A DNA stretch of 64,000 bases from Phallusia mammillata (Eukaryota; Chordata; Ascidiacea; Phlebobranchia; Ascidiidae), in contig QLIY01000196.1 of the NCBI GenBank assembly GCA_003260075.1, forward strand, positions 62,001-126,000. The letters are read 5' to 3'. The position numbers and the translations under genes are program-made. The notes beneath the pieces are model-generated. The model ran no database searches, was not told where the DNA came from, and saw only the letters and a program-made list of their open reading frames with translations. Below are positions 52,101 through 58,700 of the stretch, piece by piece. Every line of letters starts with the position of its first letter. The stretch's first letter is position 1.

Positions 52101-53428
52101 AAGTGAAGTGAGTATTTTTGTTTTTTGCAGCGCGACAAAGTTCGCCATCTTACCCAGTTCCAGTTGGTCTCGTGGCCTGTACATGAGCAATCGGACAACG
52201 CACAAACTGTTCTTCGCTTTGTACAAACTGTCCGCGCGAACAGGAAGGCAAAAAGCACTCCGATTGTAGTGATGTGCACGTAAGTCAAGCTGCAAACAAA
52301 ATAATAACTGTCAGTAGCAAAAGTTAAACCTAACCCAAAGGTTCTACCATTATACATCGGAGTACAGTTAACACAAAGCTATACACATGCACATACATAC
52401 ATGGGCTAGATACATTTTGAGGGGGGGGGGTACAACTCAAGCTACAAACAAAAGAATAGCTGTCAGTAGCAAAAGTTAAACCTAACCCAAAGGTTCTACC
52501 ATTGTACATGGGAGTACAGTTAATACAAAGCTATACACATGCACATACATACATGGGCTAGATACATTTTGAAGCAATTTGGTTTTATTCCGCTGTCAAG
52601 AGTGGTTTTATACCATCTGTCTGCAGGCCAACCACACTAGTAAAACCATGATACGCTTTGTATATAGGAGTGGTTCTGGACGATGTGGAGTATTTGTTTG
52701 CCTGGATCGAATGTTGGACAATCTTTCAAACAGTTTACAAGTGGATGTTTTTGGGACTGTGGCTGCTTTGAGAAGATACAGACCCTACATGGTTCAAACA
52801 CTGGTAACTTAAGAGACATAATGGAGTGTTATATAAATGTGGAAATATACTAACGACGCTTCTGCTTGACATTTAGACTGAGTATATTCTTATCCATCGT
52901 TGTATTTGGGAGGCTATCAATCAAAAGGTGATAGGGGAGGAACAATTCCAACGGCCACCAACAGGTAAGAACGAATAGCATGTAAACTAGAAATCAGAAA
53001 ATGTCTGGGGCTTCCAGCAGACAATGTGATTATATTGGGGGGGGGGGAGGCCACCAACAGGTAAGAACGAATAGCATGTAAACTAGCTGTCTTTGAAATC
53101 AGAAAATGTCTGGGGCTTCCAGCAGACAATGTGATTATATTGACAATCGCTTTTTGGGGTTAAATTCAACTAAAAACCTCGGAAATCTTTCGTAACATGT
53201 AAAAAACATAGGCGAAATTCCGCCCTGTACATTCGATCGTTTTAAATTACCATGCCTACCCGATCACTAAGAGTTATTTGGCAGACCTGTATTGATTTTT
53301 TGTGTTTTTTTGTGTTTTTTTAAATGTGATTTGGATTGTAGAAAAAAATACCAAATTTAAGTTCTGCTTGGCTTTAATTAATTTCCTTTTTCATTCAAGG
53401 AGATGGGCTTGAAGAAACAGTGTTTTAA
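15959..53428 (+). CDS. Giant receptor-type tyrosine phosphatase: signal peptide, FN3, C-type lectin, about 28 more FN3, TM, single PTP
   Basis: More than 60 exons on the + strand form one open reading path from ATG 15959 to TAA 53426-53428. Domain order: signal peptide, a short FN3-like domain, a C-type lectin domain, about 28 further fibronectin type III domains, a juxtamembrane region with a tetra-arginine site, a transmembrane helix, a short cytoplasmic linker and one PTP domain. Long FN3 arrays with a single PTP domain are the hallmark of R3-type receptor phosphatases (PTPRB, PTPRJ, PTPRO, PTPRQ). An N-terminal C-type lectin domain is not part of the R3 proteins I know. FN3 introns are mostly phase 1 at domain borders, which fits domain duplication. 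Several exons are present twice at G-run joins, so a naive translation would contain repeated pieces. The phosphatase active site is degenerate. Confidence 0.8.
16185..16475 (+). CDS. FN3-like domain 1
   Basis: Two exons (16185-16298 and 16355-16475) encode a short FN3-type fold: Val-Thr-Asp-Val-Thr-Ala-Thr-Ser, then Ile-Glu-Trp, and later Gly-Leu-Asp-Thr-Ser-Glu-Thr-Tyr-Asn-Phe-Arg-Val. The Leu...Tyr...Val spacing is the usual E-F strand pattern. It ends in phase 1, compatible with the lectin exon. Confidence 0.65.
16579..17371 (+). CDS. C-type lectin domain
   Basis: Two exons (16579-16790 and 17212-17371) encode a CTLD. It opens with Cys-Pro-Glu-Asn-Trp and Cys-Tyr-Phe, continues with a Trp-x-x-Ala-x-x-Ala-Cys helix and Ala-His-Leu-Ala-Asp, then His-Trp-Ile-Gly-Ile-Asn-Asp. 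It closes with Val-Glu-Trp, Asn-Asn-Cys, Trp-x-x-x-x-Cys and Tyr-Ile-Cys-Gln-Tyr. The WIGL-like core and the four main cysteines are present. The EPN/QPD sugar-specificity triplet is not obvious; the site reads Ser-Ser-Pro-Val-Glu-Trp. Calcium-dependent sugar binding is therefore uncertain. Confidence 0.85.
17501..20246 (+). CDS. FN3 domains 2-4
   Basis: Exons at 17501-17623, 18048-18229, 18514-18610, 18835-19079, 19538-19673 and 20113-20246 encode three FN3 domains. Each starts with Pro-x-(Asp/Asn)-Leu/Val-x-Val, has a core Trp, and ends in a Leu-x-Pro-x-x-x-Tyr strand. Domain 2 is partly present twice. 17531-17813 and 17824-18095 are allelic-looking copies around a 10-G run, with differences such as Ser-Leu-Leu versus Ser-Val-Leu. 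Only the right-hand copy runs on into an intact second exon. Confidence 0.75.
20247..22265 (+). repeat. 2-kb intron with internal duplicated segments and poly-G runs
   Basis: I see no coding exon here. About 65 bp are duplicated around the 10-G run at 20404-20413 (20330-20395 and 20426-20492). A longer block, about 20510-21218, recurs with divergence as 21229-21690 after the 10-G run at 21219-21228. Inside both copies is the same AT-rich stretch ending in a pyrimidine tract. A 64-G run occupies 22079-22142. Open frames that cross it encode only poly-Gly and are artefacts. Confidence 0.6.
22266..26902 (+). CDS. FN3 domains 5-11
   Basis: Exons 22266-22400, 22729-22899, 23388-23657, 23883-24197, 24302-24399, 24457-24628, 24694-24981, 25418-25542, 25994-26135, 26373-26494 and 26722-26902 encode seven FN3 domains. 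Most start after a phase-1 intron with a Pro-x-x-Pro-type lead and end with the Leu-Thr-Pro-Gly-x-x-Tyr turn, for example in the 23388-23657 exon. Three of them are single-exon domains, which is unusual in this array, where most domains are split in the middle. An intronic segment is duplicated around the G run 25137-25147 (25034-25136 and 25148-25250) and adds no coding sequence. Confidence 0.75.
27089..28180 (+). CDS. FN3 domain 12 interrupted by a Ser/acidic linker with an RLRR site
   Basis: The first half of the domain (27089-27249) has the Ser-Trp-Glu-Tyr-Pro and Pro-Asn-Gly-Glu-Ile motifs. The second half (from 28027) has Leu-Glu-Pro-Tyr-Thr-Glu-Tyr-Asn-Ile-Thr-Val. Between them are a 343-nt exon (27320-27662), rich in Ser, Asp and Glu, and a 50-nt exon (27731-27780). 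The short exon encodes Arg-Leu-Arg-Arg-Ser-Val and uses a GC donor. This is about 130 extra residues inside one FN3 loop, with a furin-type R-X-R-R site in the extracellular part. Phases agree across all four exons, so I take the insert as real. Confidence 0.65.
28180..34871 (+). CDS. FN3 domains 13-19
   Basis: Seven FN3 domains with a very regular style: Pro-Pro-x-Asn/Asp at the start, Trp-x-Pro-Pro-x-x-Pro-Asn-Gly in the B-C region and a Gly-Glu/Pro-Gly-Pro turn before the last strand. Main exons are 28027-28294, 28689-28838, 29672-29835, about 30143-30634, 30864-31093, about 31531-31816, 32126-32271, 32727-32855, 33253-33414, 33572-33694 and about 34601-34871. Several exons are partly duplicated at G runs (28329, 28967, 29654, 34714). 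In domain 14 the two copies differ in protein (Thr-Tyr-Asp-Pro-Pro versus Thr-Trp-Val-Pro-Pro), which suggests allelic variation. Confidence 0.75.
32425..32642. repeat. Fragment enclosed by two G runs in a receptor intron
   Basis: The 32436-32631 segment sits between 11-G runs and matches 32898-33079, which lies in a later intron. The flanks of the two G runs (32370-32424 and 32643-32710) also duplicate each other. This fits a small alternative contig inserted at a gap. Confidence 0.75.
34028..34369. mobile_element. Non-autonomous hAT-like element in a receptor intron
   Basis: Ends are CAGTGGTTCCCAAACT and AGTTTGGGAACCACTG, and the 8-bp repeats are TGGTAGCC on both sides (34020-34027 and 34370-34377). 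It belongs to the same family as 3592-3806 by its ends. It is 342 bp and non-coding. Confidence 0.85.
34970..46147 (+). CDS. FN3 domains 20-29
   Basis: Ten more FN3 domains follow the same two-exon pattern. Domains 21 (35735-36009) and 22 (36252-36552) are each a single exon. Others start at 34970, 36831, 37310, 37775, 38633, 39835, 40558 and 45612. Domain 28 is split by a 4.2-kb intron (40690-44892) that contains a Ly6-like gene on the opposite strand. The 40117-40231 and 40245-40363 stretches are two copies of one exon around an 11-G run. Domains end with Thr-x-Gln/Glu-Asp and resume with Val-Pro-x-x-Pro. Confidence 0.75.
39058..39379. mobile_element. Non-autonomous hAT-like element in a receptor intron
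   Basis: Begins CAGGGGTGTGCAACC and ends GGTTGAACACCCCTG, with perfect 8-bp repeats GCCTAATG (39050-39057 and 39380-39387). It has the same end family as 5682-6092. About 322 bp, with internal GGCCGC-rich subterminal sequence. Confidence 0.85.
41294..42975 (-). CDS. Ly6/uPAR-like three-finger protein, nested in a receptor intron
   Basis: A complete three-exon gene on the - strand. Exon 1 (42975-42909) starts with ATG and encodes a signal peptide with Cys-Cys-Ile-Ala-Leu-Leu-Ser-Ile-Ile. Exon 2 (42549-42308) holds Lys-Cys-Phe-Ala-Cys-Ser-Gly-Leu-Glu-Cys and Val-Cys-Trp. Exon 3 (41701-41294) holds Tyr-Phe-Arg-Gly-Cys-Gly, the diagnostic Cys-Cys-Val-Thr-Asp-Tyr-Cys-Asn and a hydrophobic tail before the stop. 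All splice phases agree, giving about 238 residues. Ly6 proteins are usually GPI-anchored or secreted ligands or co-receptors. The tail (Ile-Ala-Val-Ile-Trp-Trp-Ile-Thr-Leu-Val-Ile) could be a GPI signal. It is longer at the N-terminus, before the first finger, than typical Ly6 proteins. Confidence 0.8.
42976..44892. other. Rest of the host intron upstream of the Ly6-like gene
   Basis: This AT-rich stretch lies between the Ly6 start and the next receptor exon (44893-45042). A short inverted repeat (ATGATCATGCC near 43183 and GGCATGATCAT near 43235) could form a hairpin. A GC-rich patch around 43820-43860 resembles the internal sequence of the hAT-like element at 10925-11510, without visible ends. 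I see no further exon I can support. It would be the place for the Ly6 promoter. Confidence 0.35.
46148..47740 (+). repeat. Intron with three interleaved duplicated blocks
   Basis: Three G runs (46680-46689, 47053-47062, 47317-47327) break this intron. Block A (from about 46120) recurs at 46690-47052, block C (about 46490-46678) recurs at 47328-47516, and block B (47063-47316) recurs at about 47528-47780. Block B includes a partial copy of the next exon, ending at its Gly-Pro-Ala codons. The order A-C | A' | B' | C'-B fits an alternative allele's contigs A' and B' being placed inside the primary one. No extra genes are seen. Confidence 0.65.
47741..48989 (+). CDS. Juxtamembrane extracellular region with a tetra-arginine cleavage-like site
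   Basis: Exons at about 47743-47913, 48357-48495 and 48860-48989 carry a cysteine-containing region with weak FN3 resemblance. The last exon begins Asn-Asn-Arg-Arg-Arg-Arg-Ala-Val-Gly and uses a GC donor at 48990. Receptor phosphatases are often cleaved by furin-type proteases in the membrane-proximal ectodomain. The R-R-R-R run near 48867-48878 is a plausible equivalent. Cysteines (Glu-Thr-Cys, Pro-Phe-Cys-Asn) flank it downstream and could hold the two fragments together. Confidence 0.6.
49059..49229 (+). CDS. Transmembrane exon
   Basis: The exon ends with a 23-residue hydrophobic stretch, Leu-Ile-Ile-Gly-Val-Ala-Ala-Ala-Val-Gly through Val-Val-Ile-Leu, encoded at about 49159-49226. It is followed by arginines in the next exon, the stop-transfer pattern of a type I receptor. 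A second copy of the transmembrane coding sequence and its intron (49436-49706) follows an 11-G run at 49425-49435 and duplicates 49158-49424. Only one is expected in the real gene. Confidence 0.8.
49845..50607 (+). CDS. Cytoplasmic linker and start of the PTP domain
   Basis: Exon 49845-50048 encodes a basic then Ser/Glu-rich cytoplasmic segment (Arg-Arg-Arg-Ser-Arg-Gly-Lys, then Asp-Ser-Asp-Asp-Pro-Asp). Exon 50357-50607 enters the phosphatase fold: Phe-Ala-Gly-His-Val, Lys-Asn-Lys-Gly-Phe-Ser-Gly-Glu-Phe and Lys-Asn-Arg-His-Ala-Lys-Leu-Val-Pro. In active PTPs the last motif is KNRY; here the phosphotyrosine-recognition Tyr is His. Intronic sequence is duplicated around the G run 50950-50959. 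Confidence 0.75.
51103..53428 (+). CDS. PTP domain with degenerate catalytic motifs, and C-terminus
   Basis: Exons 51103-51180, 51304-51438, 51890-52009, 52131-52279, 52668-52803, 52877-52964 and 53400-53428 give Asp-Tyr-Ile-Asn-Ala-Ser-Phe-Ile, Gln-Thr-Pro-Leu, Phe-Trp-Arg-Leu-Ile-Trp and Asp-Tyr-Trp-Pro. The WPD loop reads Trp-Pro-Val (codons 52173-52181), so the general-acid Asp is missing. The P-loop reads Met-Cys-Thr-Ser-Gly-Ser-Gly-Arg-Cys-Gly, keeping Cys-X5-Arg but with Met for His. The Q-loop reads Gln-Thr-Leu-Thr-Glu-Tyr with Glu for Gln. The tail ends Glu-Thr-Val-Phe. Such changes in known families abolish or strongly reduce catalysis. The misplaced 51614-51795 stretch is a partial copy of the 52131 exon and also reads Trp-Pro-Val. 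Confidence 0.8.
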
Positions 53429-53625
53429 GGTCAATAGTTTAAAGAAAGTGCCTTTGTGGAATTCGCGTCCAGATGTGTCAAAAAATACTAATCTTGGAGC
53501 TCAGGATTGTCTGTCACTTTCTCGGACAAATATTTTGATACAAGACGACTGTAGATCTATTTTTTATGGACCAACATTTTTTTCACATTGTAAATACATG
53601 TCCTAGATGTTACTAGTAATCGTGA

Positions 53626-53631
53626 AATAAA
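53626..53631 (+). terminator. Poly(A) signal AATAAA, receptor gene
   Basis: An AATAAA lies about 200 bases after the TAA stop of the receptor gene (53426-53428) and just before an hAT-like element. It is the first canonical signal downstream on this strand. Confidence 0.5.
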
Positions 53632-53686
53632 CTGTACAGTTTTGAAATGTGATTGTTTTTTCAGTTGGTGAAATATCATGCCACAA

Positions 53687-54019
53687 CAGAGTTCTAAACG
53701 GGCCTAACACTGTTGCCAGAACCCGAATCGTTTTTCAAAAGCCTGTTTAGGCCTGAAAGTTTGATTGATATAAGTTATATATATTTGTCTGTATATTAAA
53801 TCCTCAGGAAAGATCAAAACAACAAACACAATAGACAATTGGTCATTAACAAGGCGTTTTAGGGCTTTTTGTTATTAGGTCCGGTCCAGCAACTGGCTAC
53901 TTAGCTAAATATATTTATTCAAAAAAATACTGACACCGAGTGTAAAGTCCGGCCAGAATCAGGCCCGTTTTTTGAAGAAACCTAAGCCCGAACTCGAACC
54001 GGCCTGACTTACAACTCTG
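53687..54019. mobile_element. Non-autonomous hAT-like element downstream of the receptor gene
   Basis: Begins CAGAGTTCTAAACGGGCC and ends GGCCTGACTTACAACTCTG. The 8-bp flanks TGCCACAA and TTCCACAA differ at one base. It is in the same family as the 10925-11510 element. Confidence 0.75.
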
Positions 54020-54397
54020 TTCCACAAGCTTTTTTGTGCTTTGTATTTGCCCCTTACCATACCGCTATCTGACATCCGAGCAGCACTAATCAAAATATTC
54101 CTGTCTAGAAATACAAACAAAACCAACCCGCATGTACACATAGCGCTAAACTTATATTACACGCTCGCTTCGAGATGGTAAACCTCGCAACACAAGTGGC
54201 GGTCCGTTAGCCAACACATCAACAAAAAACACATTATCAACCGAATATTGCACTTGATAGATTAGAGGTGTTATGAAAAAGTTCACAAATGCATTGGGAC
54301 AGCTTTAGACCTGGATATCAGGGGAATATATACAAAGGGACGAATACTATATACTGCAACATGGAACGTCTTTGGAACCAACCACGCCTTCTTTTTA

Positions 54398-54685
54398 ATG
54401 GGCACCGCCCCGTTTAGCGCTATGGATGGTTTTTATGAATGCAAGAGCTACGATAATAAAAAGTGCTATGTACAGTGGAATGAATCATGGTCAATATTCG
54501 GAAAGGGGTTCGTCACCATTTGCGAAAGTACAGCGGGTAATGCACGTTTAAACTCTTCTGCTACTTTGGGAACTAATTGCGAAGTGAAACACAAGTCGTG
54601 CAAGCAAATCAGTACGTTATACAGTGGAACAACAACAACGTGCAAATTATGTATGTCTTTTGCTACTCAACGCGAACATTGGTGA
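54398..54685 (+). CDS. Cysteine-containing open frame of unknown function
   Basis: I do not recognise this 95-codon frame. It starts Met-Gly-Thr-Ala-Pro-Phe, has six cysteines (Tyr-Glu-Cys-Lys, Lys-Cys-Tyr, Ile-Cys-Glu, Asn-Cys-Glu, Ser-Cys-Lys, Thr-Cys-Lys-Leu-Cys) and ends Glu-His-Trp. The frame is open for about 30 codons before the ATG. The cysteine content and Asn-x-Ser sites resemble a small secreted protein or an orphan exon. No signal peptide is evident, and no splice context supports it. It may be a chance frame. Confidence 0.25.
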   Translation: MGTAPFSAMDGFYECKSYDNKKCYVQWNESWSIFGKGFVTICESTAGNARLNSSATLGTNCEVKHKSCKQISTLYSGTTTTCKLCMSFATQREHW

Positions 54686-54978
54686 ATAAGGGGATAATAG
54701 ATAATAAGGATAAATATTGAAGGCTACCGGAAACTACAAAAAGTAGAACAAATTGACACGCTGTAGCGGCTAGATATGATTTAGAGTAAAAACAAGCGAG
54801 TGCCTGTTTTCTGTGTAATGTTTTGTTGTGTATAAGCATTAAATGTAAATCTATGGCATATAAGAACACTGATTCTACAATACAAGTTAATCAAAGGCTG
54901 CTACAGCGCGGGCAGTATTCAAGGTCGTAAAATCGAGTCCGCTGGTCAATCAAGGGGTCATCGGTCGGTCTTGACCTC

Positions 54979-55729
54979 TCAGATTTCGTCCACCGGGGCG
55001 TATTGGTTTCGGAACGAGGTCAAAGGGTCATATTCGCAGTACGCGCATGCGCACGACGCGATATAGGGGATCACGTGAACAGATCTGGAACCGTCGGGAC
55101 AGGCCAGAGTGACGTTGCGGTGTTCGACGTCAGCCGGTTTGCAGCAGTGACAGTTAGTCTGGTGAAATTGTTTAAGTTAGATAATACTGTAATATGTTTA
55201 TCAGATGTAAGGGTTCACAAGCTTTTTAAGTCTTCTTATAAATATGAATTCTACTCAATTAAGCAACTGTCGATATCGTTATAGCAATAATGGCTTTTCT
55301 AAATCAAAAGTTGATGCCAAACATAGAGTAATCTTTATCTAACAACTAATGGAAGGTGTAATTCTATTTTTAGGACTGAAATACGGGTAAAATTATCATT
55401 TTAAATCATTTTTATGGTGTAACTTAAAAATTGTGTACGGCAGCCAAATACCAAGAATCAAGTTACCAATTTATGTTGTTGTTTTTTCATTTTTTTAGTG
55501 TATTCCGTTCTAATTTCCATATGAAGCAGTGTGGCTTGATGCGATAAATAAAAAAACAATGTTGCACAAACCTGGATAAACGGAGCTTCGGCCATAAGTG
55601 TGACGTTCGACTTGCACTGACCCATGCAAGCGGTGAGATGCACTTCACCTACACTGACGCAATCGCCCACACGAACTGTTCTCTTCATCACCATTGGAGC
55701 GCAGCTGGGTTCCGGTCTTGGTCGCTCAA
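54979..55729 (-). CDS. C-terminal cystine-knot domain of the mucin
   Basis: Two exons. 55729-55572 carries Pro-Ser-Cys-Ala-Pro-Met, Val-Gly-Asp-Cys-Val-Ser-Val-Gly and Ala-Cys-Met-Gly-Gln-Cys-Lys-Ser. 55158-54979 carries Asn-Cys-His-Cys-Cys-Lys-Pro, Thr-Leu-Ala-Cys-Pro-Asp-Gly and Ser-Cys-Ala-Cys-Ala-Tyr-Cys. This matches the CTCK pattern of mucins and VWF (C...C-x-G-x-C...C-x-C-C...C-x-D-G...C-x-C), where it drives disulfide dimerisation. The stop is at 54979-54981. Confidence 0.85.
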
Positions 55730-58700
55730 CTACAAAATTATCATAATATAGGTTATATTTGTGCATGTTAAGGTAATTCCAGTTAATCGCATAAACAATT
55801 TGCCCTGTCTTTCATGCAATTAACCGGATTGTGCGATTACCCACGGTTTTCATAAGAAACGACTACGGTTTGAATTTTCGTTGTATACAATTAAATGGAT
55901 TTTTGTGATAAATCGGAAAACATGTAATGGCAAATATTCTGAACGGATTTTTTGTTTCATGCAAAGACAAAGGGAAACGTGATTTTGAACCAGCCAACAC
56001 AACCACTTAAATGCAGCAAGTTTGCCACACCACCAAGTTTGCTAAAATCACATTCATACAAAACGCAAGTCATTTGAAATCCTGTTATAGAGCAGACTTA
56101 TGTAAAAGTACCGTTTATTCTCTAAGTATACAAATTGCCCAACTTTGGAAAAATAGTCCTAATTTATCATTAAGGTTTTTCTCACCACATGTTGGGCAGC
56201 ATTCGCCTTCTGCATACTGCAGCTCATGCGTCTCAAGATTACATTCCGTATTACAGGTGTCTCTAACATTGGTGCATCGCACACCAGTAGCAGCATCAAC
56301 GCATGTACATTCGACACAAGCATCAACCGACCACGAATCGCCGTACTTCTTAAACTCGCCCTCGTATTCGCAAACTGAAAACAAAATGAATTAGGAAACG
56401 CATGTACTTGGTGTTTTTAGGACACACCTAAATGGTAAGGCATTTGTTGCAATTGAACGAAAAACAATTGATAGTGGGGATTAGTTTATAAACAGTGATA
56501 CGCTTAGAGTTTGATATGCAACTATTTCACATTATATTTTGCATTACGTTATAAGATTCGAAGGAAGTTACCTTGCGGCACGCATTTGCAGCATTCGCCA
56601 ATCGCATCCTGAAGAACTTCTCCCTCTGCACACGTTTCCTGTGTAAGTCGACAGACCTTCATGCAATCGGCAGTGTTGTTCTCACACCGACAAACCTCAC
56701 ATTCCGATTCCCATACATTGTTCGGCTGAAAATAAATAAAAGTATGTGGAAAGTCGCCGGTCAGTGTGTGATCAACTTCTTTGTGTGGTCTTTTACATGG
56801 TCTAAAACAGAGCTTCTTAACCAGGAATCGGCCGTACATGTTCCAAATTGATTAAAATCGGTTTAGAAACCCTGCTTTAATACACCATAAGTTACGAGGT
56901 ATGGTTTTGTTTTGGTTATAACTTACAGCGGGTTGGTTGTAGTCAATGCCTTCGTAGATGCAATTGGATGCGGGTGTTGTTTCTGGTGTGGTTGAGCTTG
57001 CAGGAGAAGATGGTTCGGTGGTTTCTTGACCGGCGGAGGTGGTGCTTTCAGTTTGAGCTGCACTGGTACTTGATGTGGCCACATACGTCGATTTGGTTGT
57101 GACAACACCACTGGTAGATGGCACTGTTGTGGTGAATGTAACGTTGTACGGCGCGCAGAAGCAGCAAGTACCTAAGGAGAATACAATATTGTATGATGTT
57201 TTTTGTACACAGTTTGCAACTGCAAATCATACTTACACTCAAGACAGAATAGGATATTCATTAATTTAAGTCTAAATAGGTCCTTTTTAGATGTAAGTTT
57301 CAATTACGAGTAGGTCCTTTTTCCGTTAAATTTGTATAATTACCGGGGATTTCGATAAGGGGGGGGGGAAAATAGGTCCTTTTTCCGTTAAATTTGTATA
57401 ATTACCGGGGATTTCGATAAATCTTTGACCAAGTTCGTCGCACGATTCTTGTGTCAGTCTGCACTTGTCGCTCTCGCAATGTTCCTGACCATCAAGGCAT
57501 TGGCAGTACATGCAGTCACCCTTCCAGTATTTTTCACCTTCCTGCGAAACACAAACAAATGTCCATAACCATCATCGAGTATATTTTAAACCATAACTGA
57601 ATAGAAAAGACGCCGACCTTAAAGGATCTTCCGTTGTAAATACAGGTTCTGTCGCAGTCACCTTCGTACTGAATGCATTTGCGTGTTTTCGGATCCTTGA
57701 TGTAACCGGCCTCGCAAGCGCATAGGTCGCATTCAGCAACAGCTTCATTTCCACAGCGAGACGGAAGCTCATCTACAAAATAACAATGTTAAACTACCAG
57801 TGTTCAAAAATAAGTTACAAACAAATTCACCTTGGCCAAGAATTTTTTGGTTCTCGCAAGTCACAAAACACCTGCAATCCCAAGAACAAGTTTCGTTGAC
57901 TTCGGCGGTCGTCATTACTACCGTCGTGGTTGTCGTTTTTTCAACCTAGAAAATTGTTTAACATTACTTACTGCGCATTTTGGGCTAACAGCAAACCATA
58001 CCTCAGTTGTTGTGCTTACACTTGGACCTGTTGACGTTACAGCAACAGATGGTGTTGTTGTTGTCTCACCACCCATTCCAGTAGTGGTTGTTTCGCCAGC
58101 CGTTCCAGTGGTGGTCGTTTCGCCAGCCGTTCCAGTGGTGGTTGTCTCGCCAGCCATTCCAGTGGTGGTTGTCACACCGCCCATTCCAGTGGTGGTTGTT
58201 TGGCCAGCCATTTCAGTGGTGGTTGTCTCGCCAGCCATTCCAGTGGTGGTTGTTTCGCCAGACTTTCCAGTGGTGGTTGTCTCACCACCCATTTCAGTAG
58301 TGGTTGTCACACCGCCTATTCCGGTGGTGGTTGTTTCGCCACCCATTCCAGTGGTGGTTGTCACCCCACCCATTCCAGTAGTGGTTATTTCGCCACCCAT
58401 TCCAGTTGTGGTTGTTTCGCCAGTCATTCCAGTAGTGGTTGTTTCGCCAGACTTTCCAGTGGTGGTTGTCTCACCACCCATTCCAGTGGTGGTTGTCACA
58501 CCGCCTATTCCGGTGGTGGTTGTTTCGCCAGCCATTCCAGTGGTGGTTGTCACCCCACCCATTCCAGTAGTGGTTGTTTCGCCACCCATTCCGGTGGTGG
58601 TGGTCTCGCCAGCCATTCCAGTGGTGGTTGTCACACCGCCCATTCCTGTGGTGGTTGTCACGCCGCCCATTCCAGTTGTGGTTGTTTCGCCAGCCATTCC

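Larger units (their letters stand above)
53650..54978. other. Intergenic stretch between the receptor and mucin genes
   Basis: It contains the hAT-like element at 53687-54019 and one open frame (54398-54685, described separately). The rest is AT-rich with no exon I can support. The receptor and mucin genes converge here. Confidence 0.5.
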
